Of a stretch of DNA of 15,380 nt, positions 14,612 to 15,380 are shown piece after piece (position 1 is the first letter of the stretch; every line of letters starts with the position of its first letter). The stretch is from the NCBI GenBank assembly GCA_903949225.1, contig CAJAYZ010000389.1, positions 1 to 15,380 of the forward strand, given 5' to 3'. This stretch comes from an uncultured Planctomycetaceae bacterium. Its GTDB lineage: Bacteria > Planctomycetota > Planctomycetia > Pirellulales > UBA1268. Made by a program: the position numbers and the translations under genes. The notes below the pieces were generated by a model, which made no database searches, had not been told where the DNA came from, and saw only the letters and a program-made list of their open reading frames with translations.

Positions 14612-15380
14612 ATGGCTGCGGACAAGGCCCACGCCGTTGTGATCCGCGCCGTGCCGTTCGGGGAAACCAGCGCCGTGGTGACGCTCTTCACCCGCGAGCT
14701 CGGCAAGCTGCGGGCCCTGGCGAAGGGAGCGTGGCGGCCGAAGAGTGCTTTTGACGGCGCCCTTGACCTGCTTTCGACCTGTCAGGTACTCGTCCTCCGC
14801 AGATCGTCGGGCGGACTCGACCTGCTCACCGAGGCTTTCCTCGAACGAAGGTTTCGCGTCGCCACGAGCCTGGCGGCGGTCCACGGCGGAATGTATGTCG
14901 CCGAAATGCTCGATGCCCTTACCGCGGACGCCGATCCGCAGCCGGAGTTGTTCGATGTTGCCAGCACGACACTCCACCATCTCTCGGACCATGAAGGCCC
15001 CGACGCGCTCGTCTGGCCTCGCGTCATCCGTTTCGAACTCGCCGCCCTCCGTGCGACCGGCCAGGCTCCGGCGCTGGGACGCTGCGCGGAGTGCCGCGCG
15101 GCCGTTCCCGACACGGGGCGGATCGCCTTCGGGATGCTCGATGGTGGCGTGCTCTGCCCGGATTGCCGCCGCGGCCGCCGGGTCGTCGTCTCGGTCTCGT
15201 CGGCGGCCCTCGCTGTCCTCCGCAGCCTCCGCGCAGGCTCGGTCGAGAGGCCGATCGATCCCCCGGTCCTCGGGGAGCTGCGGGCCGTGATGAACACCTA
15301 TGTCGCCCACGTCCTGGGAAGGAAATCGCGGCTCAGCCCGCGGCTCGTGCCAGTCATCCCTCCCCGATCGACCCCCTCAC
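14612..15380 (+). CDS. recO: DNA repair protein RecO, 3' end cut by window edge
   Basis: 256 codons are visible with no stop; family length is about 240-270, so only a few residues are missing. RecO binds ssDNA, anneals strands and with RecR loads RecA in the RecFOR pathway. The N-terminal OB-fold (about 1-80) shows the typical AVVIRAVPFGETSAVVTLFT opening and GAWRPKS. A helical domain follows, with the zinc finger C158-x2-C161-x20-C182-x2-C185. Near the end HVLGRKSRLSPRLVP resembles the conserved C-terminal segment. ATG at 14612 lies 6 bp after the preceding stop and gives the normal N-terminus. In many bacteria recO ends the ybeY-...-era-recO cluster; era is absent here. Confidence 0.94.
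   Translation, partial: MAADKAHAVVIRAVPFGETSAVVTLFTRELGKLRALAKGAWRPKSAFDGALDLLSTCQVLVLRRSSGGLDLLTEAFLERRFRVATSLAAVHGGMYVAEMLDALTADADPQPELFDVASTTLHHLSDHEGPDALVWPRVIRFELAALRATGQAPALGRCAECRAAVPDTGRIAFGMLDGGVLCPDCRRGRRVVVSVSSAALAVLRSLRAGSVERPIDPPVLGELRAVMNTYVAHVLGRKSRLSPRLVPVIPPRSTPS

Noticed and set aside
13163..15310. A 715-codon open frame on the minus strand opposite ybeY, the CBS protein and recO
   Set aside because: It mirrors three well-supported plus-strand genes. Its product is Arg/Asp/His-rich with no domain, as expected for antisense frames in GC-rich DNA.
1..15380. Search for tRNA, rRNA, CRISPR repeats, insertion sequences and attachment sites
   Set aside because: No cloverleaf, spaced repeat array, transposase motif or terminal inverted repeat was seen by eye. 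A profile search could still find a small RNA.

Overview
This is a 15.4 kb, very GC-rich chromosomal window that is almost entirely coding, with no mobile elements, tRNA/rRNA genes or CRISPR arrays that I can see. The organism is most likely a planctomycete (Pirellulales-like), by inference. The signs are a BamB/PQQ-like exported protein opening with the NWPAFRGP motif, a PurA whose P-loop reads GDEAKGK, a divergent GcvH-like protein of a type I associate with Planctomycetes, weak or absent Shine-Dalgarno sequences, and frequent GTG starts. No rRNA marker is present to confirm this.

Left arm, minus strand (about 1-4274). Transcription probably runs right to left through an RluA-family pseudouridine synthase, a GcvH-like lipoyl-carrier protein, a CobW/COG0523-type GTPase with a CFCC metal site, and a radical SAM enzyme cut by the left window edge. 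The last three are closely spaced (36 and 54 bp gaps). They look like a functional unit for cofactor, metal or protein modification whose substrate is unknown. This is the least ordinary part of the window.

Middle, plus strand (4433-9127). A candidate sigma-70-like promoter in the 271-bp divergent gap leads into purA (AMP synthesis), then uppS and cdsA, which supply undecaprenyl phosphate for peptidoglycan and CDP-diacylglycerol for phospholipids. The purA/uppS reading frames overlap by 40 bp and uppS/cdsA by 4 bp. A predicted exported PQQ-type beta-propeller follows, and a GC-rich hairpin with a T-run after it looks like the end of this transcription unit.

Right arm, plus strand (9287-15380). 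phoH, a 7TM-HD phosphodiesterase of the PgpH type, ybeY, a CorC/CNNM-like CBS protein and recO (cut by the right edge) are packed at 41, 35, -4 and 6 bp. This resembles the phoH-pgpH-ybeY-...-recO neighbourhood known from Firmicutes and other phyla, here without dgkA, cdd or era. It joins RNA/ribosome maturation, probable cyclic-di-AMP turnover, ion transport and recombination repair.

No gene-free stretch exceeds 300 bases. The two longest are 4275-4545 (divergent promoter region) and 9051-9286 (terminator plus possible phoH promoter). Most genes are housekeeping. The best candidate for something undescribed is the GcvH-like/CobW-like/radical SAM trio.
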